Shown one piece after another: positions 26,741 to 35,650 of a stretch of 64,000 nucleotides of DNA. Made by a program: the position numbers and the translations under genes. The notes under the pieces are model-generated. The model did not search any database. It saw nothing but the letters and a program-made list of their open reading frames with translations, and was not told the origin of the DNA. Each line of letters starts with the position of its first letter. Positions within the stretch are counted from its first letter, which is position 1. The DNA is from Leptolyngbyaceae cyanobacterium T60_A2020_046 (lineage in GTDB: Bacteria; Cyanobacteriota; Cyanobacteriia; Phormidesmidales; Phormidesmidaceae): NCBI GenBank assembly GCA_015272155.1, contig JACYME010000159.1, positions 1 to 64,000 on the forward strand, given 5' to 3'.

Positions 26741-29047
26741 TCATAAGGCGGTGTCCATACACATTCCCTGTTGGGTTGGGGACGTGTCAAGTGTTTGGCG
26801 GGCAATTGGGCGAAGGGCGCGATCGCGAATCCAGCCTTCGTCTCCCGGCTGGGCGCGGGGCGTCATGTCTGCAGAGGGCGGTGAAGCGTCTGGCGCTGTG
26901 TCGGGGGTTGGTTCTGGGCTGAGGGCAGGAACTTGGCACACCCGAAGCTGTACCCATTGCTCATCATCTGGGGTGGTCTGGCGGGTCATGACCTCGACGA
27001 CGGTACCCACGGGCAGAGATCGCCGCATAACGGCCTCGGCCCCTGGCGGCGTTGCCCCTAGCAATAGATGGGCTTCGGCCCCATTGCTCGCCTCAGGAAG
27101 GACTTGGATTTGCAGCACATCACCCACAGCCAACTCACCCAGGGGGCGCGCCCCTGTCCCAGGGGGGACAGCATCGGGGGAGAGGGAGCCGCTGGGAGGT
27201 GAGGTTACCGTCTCCGGTGTGGAGTTGCGCGATCGCCACAGCCACCCGCCCCCGCCCAGAATCCCCACCAGCAATAGCAGCCACAGCAGGCGGAGAATGC
27301 CTCCGGTCGAATTACGGCGCGATCGCGGGGGGCGAACAGTCTGCGGAGGGACTGTTGAACCCAGGCCGGGAACCGATGTTCCAGAGCGGGTGGGCGCGAT
27401 CGCCGTCGCCCCCACAGAAGAACCCGTGGCCGCTTCCCAGTTCCCGATGTCGGCGGAGAGCGTCGGCAGGGGGGGGCTGCTGGCTGGCGTTGTGACCCGG
27501 ATGAGGCTCACCGTAACGTTATCGTGGCCATTGTGGGTGTTTGCCAACCGAATCAGGCGCTTGCCTAGGGCCTCGACCGAGCCACTGCCTTGAACAGCGG
27601 AGCGGAGTTCCGTCTGCCAGAGCCGTTCCACGAGGTCGTTATCGCTCAACCCATCAGAACAGAGCAAAAACAGACCGTCCTCAATGAGGGGGTACATCTC
27701 CACCGTTGGGTGCAAAAACTGCGAGTCGCCCATGCCCAGCGCCTGCACGAGCGCCCCTGCCCCCGACTGCCCTAAGGCATCGCGGTAAAACCGATAGCCC
27801 AGCCGACTGTCGCGGGCGGCAACGTCGTCATCGAGGGTGAGCTGGCGGCAGCTATGGGGGCGAATTCGGTAGGCGCGACTGTCCCCCAAGTGGGCCAGGT
27901 ACAGCCGCGCGCCATAGACCACAACCACAACGAGGGTGGTGCCCATGCGATCGCGGGCCCGGCGCTGATCTTGATCATTTCGGGCAGAGAGTACCCGGTT
28001 CGCCTCCAGCACGGCCCGTTGTAGCCCTTCCACCAATACCGCGTGGGTCAGGTTGGGGGTAGCTGCTAGTGGGTTCAGCACTCGAGTCACGACTTCGATC
28101 GCCAGATTCGAGGCCACATCTCCGCCCTGATGCCCGCCAATGCCATCACACACCACGATGATTGGGGCGGGGGTTTGGGCCGCATGTTGAGCTTGCACAA
28201 TGCGATGATCCACCGTTCCACTGGGGGGATAGCAGGCATCTTCGTTACGCTGACGGGTTGGCCCTTGGTCAGAAAAAGTGGCGAATTCTACCGATCGCGT
28301 TGCTGTGGCGGTCAATGTTTCAAGCGCATGGGTGAGCGATTGTAGCAGCCCCTCCGCCGAGAGCGTTTGTGCCATCAGCTGCTCCGTCAAGGCCGTAAGA
28401 TAGCTGCGAATTTCAGGAGCCGATTTAGGCAGCAGCGCTCGCCATCGCTGGCCCAAATCCGCAAGGCTTGGGGACGCATCAGAGTGTTGCAAAGACAAGA
28501 GCCGCACGTCCTCGCCATCAACCCGCACCAGATTCCACAGCAGCAGGCTAGTAGCTACGGACTCATCCCGCAGGGGTTGCCACAGTCGCGCGATTTGCCA
28601 AAGCCAGCTCAACTGATGCAAGGCAGACTGGTGGGGCCATGCCTCGGGCAGGGTCGGCATGGGCGTGGCAGAATGCTGGGCCGTGTCAAAGTTGGGCTTT
28701 AGGGGCGCATCCTCCAACAGCAGCAGAGGCTCGCCACTGTGAGGGGACACAACCTGGGTAAAGGGCCGAGGGATGGAGCGATGGAAGGGCGCGAGGTGCA
28801 GAAAGGGTAGGGCGATCGCGGCGGGATTTTCAACGGGCAGCGGTGACTCAGCCGGATCGAGATCCAGCAGCAGGGACGGCTTAATCACCTCATAGCGGCT
28901 TGCCAGCACCGTTCCCACCTCTAGGGCAGAGGCCGTTGACCCAATGGCCCACAGATAGCGACGCACCAGCGGCCAGTGGCAAGACTTACACATGTCGCGA
29001 TCGCGCTCATTCGCAACCCGACACGCTGGGTTAGAGCAGTGAATCAC
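26741..29047 (-). CDS. PP2C-family Ser/Thr phosphatase with N-terminal zinc ribbon and membrane anchor
   Basis: A 768-aa protein. It begins with a four-cysteine zinc ribbon (C4, C9, C20, C23). Residues 60-245 are an unassigned helical region. The PP2C domain spans about 252-518, with RNEDA, DGIGGHQGG (D301), LGDSRAYR, SDGLSD (D465) and HDN (D509) as metal-binding motifs. One transmembrane helix (about 583-604) is followed by an SH3-like segment (about 636-745). PP2C enzymes remove phosphates from Ser/Thr. It is the first gene of a likely two-gene operon with the CHAT-FHA gene. Confidence 0.92.
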   Translation of the reverse strand: MIHCSNPACRVANERDRDMCKSCHWPLVRRYLWAIGSTASALEVGTVLASRYEVIKPSLLLDLDPAESPLPVENPAAIALPFLHLAPFHRSIPRPFTQVVSPHSGEPLLLLEDAPLKPNFDTAQHSATPMPTLPEAWPHQSALHQLSWLWQIARLWQPLRDESVATSLLLWNLVRVDGEDVRLLSLQHSDASPSLADLGQRWRALLPKSAPEIRSYLTALTEQLMAQTLSAEGLLQSLTHALETLTATATRSVEFATFSDQGPTRQRNEDACYPPSGTVDHRIVQAQHAAQTPAPIIVVCDGIGGHQGGDVASNLAIEVVTRVLNPLAATPNLTHAVLVEGLQRAVLEANRVLSARNDQDQRRARDRMGTTLVVVVVYGARLYLAHLGDSRAYRIRPHSCRQLTLDDDVAARDSRLGYRFYRDALGQSGAGALVQALGMGDSQFLHPTVEMYPLIEDGLFLLCSDGLSDNDLVERLWQTELRSAVQGSGSVEALGKRLIRLANTHNGHDNVTVSLIRVTTPASSPPLPTLSADIGNWEAATGSSVGATAIAPTRSGTSVPGLGSTVPPQTVRPPRSRRNSTGGILRLLWLLLLVGILGGGGWLWRSRNSTPETVTSPPSGSLSPDAVPPGTGARPLGELAVGDVLQIQVLPEASNGAEAHLLLGATPPGAEAVMRRSLPVGTVVEVMTRQTTPDDEQWVQLRVCQVPALSPEPTPDTAPDASPPSADMTPRAQPGDEGWIRDRALRPIARQTLDTSPTQQGMCMDTAL

Positions 29048-29198
29048 CGAGTTCTACGAAAGGGGATTAAGGACATTGCCACGAGGCAGCACACTACACC
29101 GAACTCACGACCGATAGGACTGGGCGACTGCGACAGCCTGCCAGCACCCAGCCTCAGACGGGTCAGGACTTTCCCTTCAATCGGGGGAACTTACCGCT

Positions 29199-29222
29199 GG
29201 GCTGAGCCTTTGGCGTCAGCCC
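29199..29222. repeat. Hairpin between the phosphatase and ndhM genes
   Basis: GGGCTGA and TCAGCCC form a 7-bp stem around a ten-base loop, just past the ndhM stop on its downstream side. No T-run follows, so at best it is a weak terminator or an RNA-stabilising structure. The rest of the 222-base spacer holds nothing I recognise. Confidence 0.35.
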
Positions 29223-29269
29223 AGGGCAACGTTTGCAACGCCCTAACCCATCACGATCGCGGCTGGCGT

Positions 29270-29617
29270 TTATGCCGTGCCGCCCTCAGAGACGACCTGG
29301 GGCAGCCCCATGCTGTAGTTCATGACCCGGCTTCCCAGGTTGTAGCGAATTTCGCCGTTCTGGAGCAGCTTTCTCACAAAGTGTTCCAGATCCGAGCCAA
29401 TGCGCCGCAGGTTGTAATCCGTGAGTTCTGCGCCGCTCGATGCTGCCACGAGTCGCTCAAATTCCTGATTCACCTTTTGGAGAGCATCATCTGTCCAAAC
29501 AAATTCGTTGTCTGGGTCAACGTCTAGGGTTAAAACCGACTCACTGGGGACAAACTCATCATCTTGAATTTCCGCAGCATAGATTTGGACGTGGCGGGTT
29601 GTAGACTTCAGCAGCAT
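29270..29617 (-). CDS. ndhM: NDH-1 (photosynthetic complex I) subunit M
   Basis: A 115-aa protein with the NdhM pattern: MLLKSTTRHVQIYAAEIQ at the start, LTLDVDPDNEFVWTDDALQK in the middle, LTDYNLRRIGSDLEHFVRKLL and LGSRVMNYSMGLPQ at the end. NdhM is a peripheral oxygenic-photosynthesis-specific subunit of the NADH dehydrogenase-like complex in cyanobacteria and chloroplasts, which serves cyclic electron flow, respiration and CO2 uptake. It is alone, divergent from the histidine phosphatase gene. Confidence 0.93.
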   Translation of the reverse strand: MLLKSTTRHVQIYAAEIQDDEFVPSESVLTLDVDPDNEFVWTDDALQKVNQEFERLVAASSGAELTDYNLRRIGSDLEHFVRKLLQNGEIRYNLGSRVMNYSMGLPQVVSEGGTA

Positions 29618-29655
29618 GGTGGTTGAACAGGGCTGACATCAAAATACTGGTTGCT

Positions 29656-29661
29656 ATTGTA
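29656..29661 (-). promoter_or_regulatory. Possible -10 box for ndhM
   Basis: On the minus strand TACAAT lies about 40 bases before the ndhM start, close to the consensus TATAAT. No good -35 element is visible at 16-18 bases, so this is only suggestive. Confidence 0.25.
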
Positions 29662-29754
29662 AAGGGTGACGACAAAACCCAACACAGTGGGCGATCGCGC
29701 CGGGGATGTGCCTTGACATCGACAGCTTTGGGAAACTGAGCAAGGTGAGCGGCG

Positions 29755-30510
29755 ATGATGCAAGTACTCTTGATTCGTCATGGAGAATCGGAGGGAAACC
29801 GGAGCCAGCGGATGGCCGGGCGCAGCCACGATCGTTTAACTGATCTGGGGCATGACCAGTGCGATCGCCTCGGGCAGTTTCTCCACCACGGCCAACAACA
29901 CCCAACCCACGTTTACACGAGCCCACTGCCCCGGGCGACGGAATCTGTAGTCACCATGTTGACGGCGCTGGGCGCAACCCCGGCCCCGCCGCCCAAGTCC
30001 TCAGGCCCCATCGGGCAGCCTCCAGCGGCAGCCTGTGCCGGGTGGCAGCTTCCGGGTGGTGGCCCCTGGGTGCCCGTCATCCCCTGCGATGACTTGATGG
30101 AGTTTGACGCAGGCATTTTTACCGGGCTAACTTGGGCCGAAGCCCAGGCGCGATATGGGGAACTCTGCCACGCGCTGGAGACGACACCAGCGTGGTTGCC
30201 CATCCCCCAGGCAGAGACGCCCCAGCAGGGGCGCGATCGCGCCCGTCGTTTCATCTCCCAAATCCTGGCGCAACACGGCAATGGAGAGCGTCTCTGGGTA
30301 ATGACCCACCACTGGATTTTGGAACACCTCGTCGCCCAACTCTTGGGGTGCGATCGCACCTGGCGTCTCTCAATTGCGAACACGGCCTGGTTTGAGTTTT
30401 GGATCGATCGCGATCGCTGGTATCCCTCTCCAGGGGATGAAATGGGACTTTACCTGAGCGATCGTTGGCAGATTCACCGATTTGGCGATTGTCCCCACCT
30501 CCACCCCTAA
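29755..30510 (+). CDS. Histidine phosphatase family protein
   Basis: A 251-aa protein with the phosphoglycerate mutase-like signature LIRHGESEGNRSQRMAGRSHD at the N-terminus, where the RHG histidine is the phospho-acceptor. It also has DLMEFDAGIFTGLTW with the conserved glutamate and the second histidine in WVMTHHW. An insertion of about 40 residues rich in Pro and Gly (around residues 78-105) is unusual. The substrate is unknown; relatives are phosphatases of sugars or cobalamin precursors. Confidence 0.88.
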   Translation: MMQVLLIRHGESEGNRSQRMAGRSHDRLTDLGHDQCDRLGQFLHHGQQHPTHVYTSPLPRATESVVTMLTALGATPAPPPKSSGPIGQPPAAACAGWQLPGGGPWVPVIPCDDLMEFDAGIFTGLTWAEAQARYGELCHALETTPAWLPIPQAETPQQGRDRARRFISQILAQHGNGERLWVMTHHWILEHLVAQLLGCDRTWRLSIANTAWFEFWIDRDRWYPSPGDEMGLYLSDRWQIHRFGDCPHLHP

Positions 30511-30878
30511 GGGATGCTCCCCTCCATCCCCTCCGCAAAACGACGCGAACCCTGGTTGAGCCGGATCTCAATACCACCATCCAGAATGGCCCTCAAGGTG
30601 CATAATCCCCAACTTTTTGGCGCGATCGAAGGAATTGCAAAACATCAGTTTCCGATGAGCTGTGCTGTGCTTTAATATCTGCACAGTGCTCGGCTAATTC
30701 CCTGGAGATGCGGTGATGGGCCATCCCTTTCGCGCCATTTCCTAGGGAGAAATGTCCTTTGATTGGGCAACAAGAATACCGTTCTGCTAGGCTGTCCGTA
30801 CCCTTCCAGCGACTCAGTTCCCGGTAGTTTGTTGAATTAAAATTTAGGTGAGTAATTCCATCACGTTACTCTTGAGAA
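30511..30878. other. 368-base intergenic region with a small inverted repeat
   Basis: No gene is seen. GAGTAA (30850-30855) and TTACTC (30866-30871) form a spaced inverted repeat eight bases before the start of the next gene, which could be an operator or chance. The remainder is unremarkable. Confidence 0.3.
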
Positions 30879-31763
30879 ATGGCTCACACCAGCGTCGTCA
30901 ACGATATCAAGGGGCAGGCTCGCCAAGGTAGCGTAGCGGCCATTATTCAGGTACTCAACGAACAACTCGCCGATGCCGGAATTCGCACGCGGGCAATGTT
31001 AGCCGAGGGTGTCTTACAGTTGTTGTGTGAGGCCCAAGCGGAGGATCAGCTTTCCCAACCTGAGGTGGTTGAGCAGGTTCGTCGAATTTTGGAAAGCCTT
31101 GCTCCGCGAGGAATTCGCCGGGTGAATATCAATAGCCGGATTGTGCGAGAACAGCAGCTTTTGTGGTTAGAAGAAATCACACGCGATCCGGAGGGGCAAC
31201 TGCTCTGGTCTGAGCTAATTACGCTGAAGCAGCCCAACCCCCTAGCCCGAGTGTGGCAAGATATGCAACTGGCGCGATCGCGCCCCCGGCCCCTCAAGGC
31301 AGAAAAGCGCCGCAACCTCAAACAACAATATTTTTGGCGCGGCCTAATGGGTGGTGCCAGTCTGTGCCTGTTGGTGGTGATGGTGGGATGGGTGCTGCAG
31401 GAGCGGCTTGGATTTGTGGGAGACGTTTCCCCCACGCCAGAGGCTCCGGCCCCAGAAACGCCTGCCCCAACGCCCGGGCCAGATCCCTTTGTGCAAGCCG
31501 TGCGCCTTGCGGAGCAAGCAGCGGTGGATGGACAGCAGGCGACCACCCCAGCGGAGTGGCTAGACTTGGCGGCCCGCTGGCGACGTGCCTCAGACCTCAT
31601 GGACTCGGTGCCGCCTGGTGACCCTCGCTATGCCACGGCGGCGAGTCGGGTAGAGGTGTATCGGCAAAATAGTGAGCAGGCACTGGCGCGAGCGGCCCAG
31701 GCCCAGCCCCAGGAAGATCCTGCTCAGGACGATGATTCAGCGGCGGCGGAGTCGGCGGAGTAG
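30879..31763 (+). CDS. Single-pass membrane protein, unknown function
   Basis: A 294-aa protein. Residues 1-145 are helical and charged (MAHTSVVNDIKGQARQGS, LNEQLADAGIRTRAMLAEGV). One transmembrane helix spans about 159-180, followed by a linker of PTPEAPAPE type and a C-terminal helical domain of about 80 residues rich in Ala and Gln, ending in an acidic DDDSAAAESAE tail. This pattern (cytoplasmic helical domain, one helix, proline linker, helical domain) recurs in cyanobacterial proteins of unknown role. The last 40 bases overlap the convergent cutA gene. Confidence 0.75.
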   Translation: MAHTSVVNDIKGQARQGSVAAIIQVLNEQLADAGIRTRAMLAEGVLQLLCEAQAEDQLSQPEVVEQVRRILESLAPRGIRRVNINSRIVREQQLLWLEEITRDPEGQLLWSELITLKQPNPLARVWQDMQLARSRPRPLKAEKRRNLKQQYFWRGLMGGASLCLLVVMVGWVLQERLGFVGDVSPTPEAPAPETPAPTPGPDPFVQAVRLAEQAAVDGQQATTPAEWLDLAARWRRASDLMDSVPPGDPRYATAASRVEVYRQNSEQALARAAQAQPQEDPAQDDDSAAAESAE

Positions 31764-32104
31764 GTGGCAGGGCAAGGCTGAACCTGTGCCCGGAGCCACT
31801 GGAGATAGGGCTGGGCTCCCTCAATGATAGGCAGGGCAATGATTTCGGGCACGTCGTAGGGGTGGATGGCCCGAATCTGGGCCTCCAGGGCAGCAAAGTG
31901 GCGGAGGTCAGTTTTGATGACGAGTTGCCACTCGGCCTCATTGCAGATTTTGCCCTGCCAGCGGTAGATCGAGCGGATGGGGTACAGGTTGACGCAGGCG
32001 GCAAGCTGCTGCTCAACCAGAGTTTGGGCGATCGCGCGGCCTTGATCTGGGTCGTCAATGGTGACCAGCACCACACCATCATGGAATTCAGAAGGGGCTG
32101 ACAT
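31724..32104 (-). CDS. cutA: CutA divalent cation tolerance protein
   Basis: A 126-aa protein with the CutA core: VLVTIDDPDQGRAIAQTLVEQQLAACVNLYP, then IYRWQGKI, and the C-terminal IHPYDVPEIIALPI. CutA forms very stable trimers and was linked to copper tolerance in E. coli, though its true role is unsettled. The C-terminal 15 residues (CPATYSADSAAAESSS) run beyond the family core and overlap the 3' end of the opposite gene, so they may be dispensable. Confidence 0.93.
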   Translation of the reverse strand: MSAPSEFHDGVVLVTIDDPDQGRAIAQTLVEQQLAACVNLYPIRSIYRWQGKICNEAEWQLVIKTDLRHFAALEAQIRAIHPYDVPEIIALPIIEGAQPYLQWLRAQVQPCPATYSADSAAAESSS

Positions 32105-32121
32105 TGCGGTTCAAGAATGCC

Positions 32122-33057
32122 CTAGGCAGAGGGCACATGATCGACAAATTGAGACTGATCCAGGGTTTCGCGGGTCGGGCGCTGGCTCCATCGAGTTTCC
32201 CCCGCCGCGATCTCGTACAACTTGTTGCGAGCAGTGCTGGGCAAAATTGCTTCGGTAAACTCTGCCCCCGCGATCGCGATCGCCTCCAGCGTCGCCCCGG
32301 CCAGATTGGCCCGCGTGAGGTCGGCCCGCGTCAGGTTCACCCCCTGTAGATTGGCGTGCCACAAAATCGCTCCAGTCAGGTTGGCGCTGGTGAGGTTTGC
32401 CCCCTGGAGGTTGGATTCACGCAGGGTGGCATGGCTGAGGTTCGCTGCTGAAAAGTCAACCTCACTCAGGTTTGCCCCATTGAGCTTGGCCTCTTGCAGA
32501 TTCACGCCCGTGAGATTCATCCCCTGCATGTTGATGCCGTTGAGATAAGCGCCCTGTAAATCCACTTCATCAAAGTGGGTGCGATCAAGGGCCACGCCGC
32601 TCATGCGCGCGCCGCTAAGATTCGCCCAGGCCAGATTCGCGTGGCTGAGATTTGCGCCACGCAGGTTCGCCCCTTGCAGATTTACGCCGGTGAGGTTCGC
32701 CCCTTGCAGATTTGCGCCGCGCAGGTTGGCATGGCACAAATTCGCCCCGCTCAACTGCGCTCCCACCAACTGGGATTTCACCATAAATGCGCCGCGCAGG
32801 TTAGCTTTGCGCAGGTCGATGCCATTGAGGTCAGCTTCGCTCAGCTTGCTATAGCTGCAATCGGCCCGGTGTAGGTTGGCGTTTCGCAAGTTGGCTTTGG
32901 TCAAAAATGTGCGACACAGCCGCGCCCCCATCAGATTGGCCTGATGCAGGTCAACGCCAACCAGAATCTTTTGGCTTAGGTCAACACCGCAGAGGTGAAT
33001 GCCGGTGAAGTCGCGATAGCCTAATTCATACAGCTCCAAAAAGTAGCTGGCATTCAT
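32122..33057 (-). CDS. Pentapeptide-repeat protein
   Basis: The start at 33057 (MNASYFLELYELGYRDFTG) gives 311 aa; an upstream start adds 19 basic residues that look unrelated. Nearly the whole chain is tandem A(D/N)LxG-type pentapeptides (NLRGANLQGANLTGVNLQGA style), which fold into a right-handed quadrilateral beta-helix. A short non-repeat C-terminus (about 45 residues, RNKLYEIAAGETRW) follows. Cyanobacteria carry many such proteins, mostly without known function; some relatives mimic DNA and protect gyrase. Nothing adjacent suggests a partner. Confidence 0.9.
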   Translation of the reverse strand: MNASYFLELYELGYRDFTGIHLCGVDLSQKILVGVDLHQANLMGARLCRTFLTKANLRNANLHRADCSYSKLSEADLNGIDLRKANLRGAFMVKSQLVGAQLSGANLCHANLRGANLQGANLTGVNLQGANLRGANLSHANLAWANLSGARMSGVALDRTHFDEVDLQGAYLNGINMQGMNLTGVNLQEAKLNGANLSEVDFSAANLSHATLRESNLQGANLTSANLTGAILWHANLQGVNLTRADLTRANLAGATLEAIAIAGAEFTEAILPSTARNKLYEIAAGETRWSQRPTRETLDQSQFVDHVPSA

Positions 33058-33363
33058 GGCAAAGTGACCGAGTGCTTGGCGTCGGTGCTTTCGTTGACGT
33101 AAGGAAGCAACCACATCCGTCGCCCTCTGAAATGGACAGGGACTCTGACAGATTTAAAGCTCGGGGTCTGATGACGAAATTTCTTAGGAGTTTTAAAAGG
33201 GAGATCGACGTAATGTGTCCAGCACGGCTTATTTTTAGCGATCGCAGAATCCACATCAGCCGAGTTCTCTATTTTCTAACGCTAAGCCGCCTTTGGGGCT
33301 CTGGGCAGCTTCCGTCATGTTGGTTGATAATTCAGTGTGAAACTTAGTAGTGAAGATTAGGTT
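33058..33363. other. Divergent intergenic region
   Basis: About 306 bases between the pentapeptide gene and the next plus-strand gene. A frame extension of the pentapeptide gene covers the first 57 bases. The rest is AT-richer and should hold two promoters. I see no RNA gene or repeat. Confidence 0.35.
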
Positions 33364-34047
33364 GTGCAAACTGCTCGCACTGTCACGATTCGACGTCTGA
33401 CTCTAGCGCTGGTGTGGGTTGGGTTTATCGCCTATGCCGTTGTGCTGGCTCCCCCAGATCAGCCCGAGACGATCGCACTCATTCAGCAGCTTGCCAGCGG
33501 CGACTGGGCCGAGATTAACCCGGCGATCGTGGCGCTGTTTAACCTGATGGGGCTGTGGCCACTGGTCTATGCCGCGCTGCTGTTGGTGGATGGGGCAGGC
33601 CAGCGGGTATGGGCCTGGCCCTTTGCCCTGGGCTCCTTTGCGTTGGGGGCGTTTGCCCTGTTGCCCTACCTGGTGCTGCGATCGCCCAACCCATTGGCTC
33701 CCTCGACGCCATCCTTGGTGTTGAGAGGGCTGGAATCCCGAGGGCTTTGGGTGTTAGTGCTGGTGGGGGCGATCGCGTTGATGGGTTACGGCTTGGCGGC
33801 AGGAGACTGGCCGGACTTCGTGGCCCAGTGGCAAACGAGCCGATTCATCCACGTGATGAGCCTGGATTTTTGTGCGCTCTGGCTGCTAGTGCCTACCCTG
33901 CTCGGGGATGATATGGCCCGCCGGGGCTTGAAGCTAGGCTCACCGCTAACGTGGCTGATAGTGATTCCTTTGATCGGTGCAGCGCTGTATCTGACCCTGC
34001 GGCCTACATTGCCCGCGATCGCGGCACCAGCCCAGGCTGAGGGCTAG
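33364..34047 (+). CDS. Polytopic membrane protein, DUF2834-like
   Basis: A 227-aa protein starting with GTG, with about six hydrophobic helices. The NPAIVALFNLMGLWPLVYAALLL segment and the PYLVLRSPNP loop recur in a family of cyanobacterial and plastid membrane proteins that I associate with DUF2834, although the assignment is tentative. No catalytic motif is evident. Confidence 0.65.
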   Translation: MQTARTVTIRRLTLALVWVGFIAYAVVLAPPDQPETIALIQQLASGDWAEINPAIVALFNLMGLWPLVYAALLLVDGAGQRVWAWPFALGSFALGAFALLPYLVLRSPNPLAPSTPSLVLRGLESRGLWVLVLVGAIALMGYGLAAGDWPDFVAQWQTSRFIHVMSLDFCALWLLVPTLLGDDMARRGLKLGSPLTWLIVIPLIGAALYLTLRPTLPAIAAPAQAEG

Positions 34048-34056
34048 CGCCGCTGT

Positions 34057-34082
34057 GCGGAATTCAAAATTCAAAATTCAAC
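34057..34082. repeat. AATTCAAA tandem short repeat
   Basis: GGAATTCAAAATTCAAAATTCAA shows three units of an AATTCAAA-like motif right after the membrane protein stop. This type of simple repeat is common in intergenic DNA of cyanobacteria. It has no coding role. Confidence 0.45.
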
Positions 34083-34212
34083 CCCCTTACGAGGCAGTGC
34101 TTCAAGGGTTTAAGGGGTAGGCCAGCTTCTGGCAGGATGAACTCACATTGGCGATCGCACCATCCTGAATCATGGCGTAGCAGGGCGATCGCCGAACAGC
34201 CCCACCACCCCG

Positions 34213-35256
34213 CTACCCGTTTTTTGGTGTTGGCTGCCGTGATGGCTGAGGCGCGCGATATTTGGCAATCCACTTCAGCAGCTCGCGATGCCAAATGTAA
34301 TAGGGACTCAAAAAACTAAAAACATATAGGTTGAGTTCTGAAATGGCTACCGTGTCGCGAAGGACTGCTAAACGATATTTTGCGATGTGCCTCAAAATTT
34401 TATAAATGTCATGTGCATGATAAGCCCAGAACAAAATTGGGCGCTTCCACGGCGATACGCTCAACATTCGGGTACGCTGGCGGCTCAGCCCCGCACCGCG
34501 CATCAGGCCGACTAAATAATCATGCTCCAGACGATGCTTAGGAATTTTGTGATTAACCCGCATACTGGGGTTATACCAAACCTCCCAGCCCGCCTGTTGA
34601 ATGTAGAGCACGGCTTCTAAATCTTCGCCGCCCACCATGCTGCCCGGAGTACGACCAATCAAAACTGGCTCAGGGGGCACATAGGCGAGCCACAAGTCAC
34701 GACGAACGACCAACCCAGCCCCCGGAGGTAAGACCTTTTTGGCAGGTTCATAGATGTGGGCATCGTCGCCCCGTTCGGTGAGGGCAAGAAAGGGCGCGAT
34801 ACGCTCAAAGTGAAGCGGCAACCTACCCTCAAAATCTCCCTGAATGCGGCTGCCATACACGCCAGCGGTCGGGTGCTGCTGGGCAAACGCAAAGGCCGCA
34901 GCGACCCAATTTTCCGCTGGAAGGTTGTCGTCATCCAAAAAACCGATGAGCGGACTGTGTGCCATGCGCACAGCGTGGTGCCGGGCATAGGCTGCGCCCT
35001 GTCGCGGTTCAAAGAGATAACGGAGGGGAACCGCGAGTGGCCAACTTTCCTGGCATTGTGCGACTACCGTAGCGGTGGCGTCGGTGCTGCGGTTATCCAC
35101 AATGATGACTTCCCACGCCAGGCGGCTGACCCCGGTTTGTCGGCTCAGATACTCCAGAACTGCGGGGATGCGCTCCGCTCCGTTGTAGGTGCAAATGGCG
35201 ATCGTAAAGTCGAGTTCAGAGTCCTGCGATGCCGAGTCAGGCGATGGGTGCTGCAT
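34213..35256 (-). CDS. hpsE: HpsE-type glycosyltransferase (family 2), copy 1
   Basis: The start at 35256 gives 347 aa with the GT2 fold at once; 43 further codons upstream lack similarity. The motifs are DFTIAICTYNGAERIP (nucleotide binding), VIIVDNRSTDAT, PLIGFLDDDNLPAENW (the DxD motif, here DDD) and GGEDLEAVLYIQQAGWEVWYNP with the catalytic ED. HpsE belongs to the hormogonium polysaccharide gene set, in which glycosyltransferases build the sugar polymer that hormogonia secrete for gliding. Copy 2 lies immediately upstream on the same strand. No other hps or pilus genes are in the window. Confidence 0.85.
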   Translation of the reverse strand: MQHPSPDSASQDSELDFTIAICTYNGAERIPAVLEYLSRQTGVSRLAWEVIIVDNRSTDATATVVAQCQESWPLAVPLRYLFEPRQGAAYARHHAVRMAHSPLIGFLDDDNLPAENWVAAAFAFAQQHPTAGVYGSRIQGDFEGRLPLHFERIAPFLALTERGDDAHIYEPAKKVLPPGAGLVVRRDLWLAYVPPEPVLIGRTPGSMVGGEDLEAVLYIQQAGWEVWYNPSMRVNHKIPKHRLEHDYLVGLMRGAGLSRQRTRMLSVSPWKRPILFWAYHAHDIYKILRHIAKYRLAVLRDTVAISELNLYVFSFLSPYYIWHRELLKWIAKYRAPQPSRQPTPKNG

Positions 35257-35650
35257 TACCGATTGCGGCGATGAGGGAAACAGCCCCGCATCCTTTCTTG
35301 AGGAACCGAGAGGCTCAGCCGATACAAGACCGACCTGCAACCCAGGAGAACACTGATTCCCACACTTTGAAGTTAGGGGTGTCATAGCAAAGGATGTTTC
35401 AAAACGCCAGGAATGAACAGGCTTGCCCCTTCGTCTTCAAGACGCCGCCCCCTGAACGCGGAGAGTGTGAACACTTCCCGAGGAAATTACAGAAAGGATT
35501 CACCCCGATGGGACTCAGATGCCGACAAATCTGCGTGATCTTTACGAGAAGTGTCAGGCTTTGTCTCACAGTACCGCGCTTTATTGACCCAGGGGCAATC
35601 GCGATGAACCAATTTCGGGATTGCCACAGTGGCTTTCAACAAAGTTAAAA
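35257..35650. other. Spacer between the two hpsE copies
   Basis: About 394 bases without a supported gene. A plus-strand frame at 35394-35648 is cysteine/arginine-rich with no recognisable domain. The leader of copy 1 and probably its own promoter lie here. Confidence 0.35.

Noticed and set aside
29048-29269. Search for a tRNA or small RNA between the PP2C gene and ndhM
   Set aside because: There is no T-loop or anticodon-stem pattern; only a short hairpin without a T-run is seen.
32579-32874. Frames antisense to the pentapeptide-repeat gene that look repetitive
   Set aside because: The repeat is the mirror image of the pentapeptide codons; this is not a separate gene.
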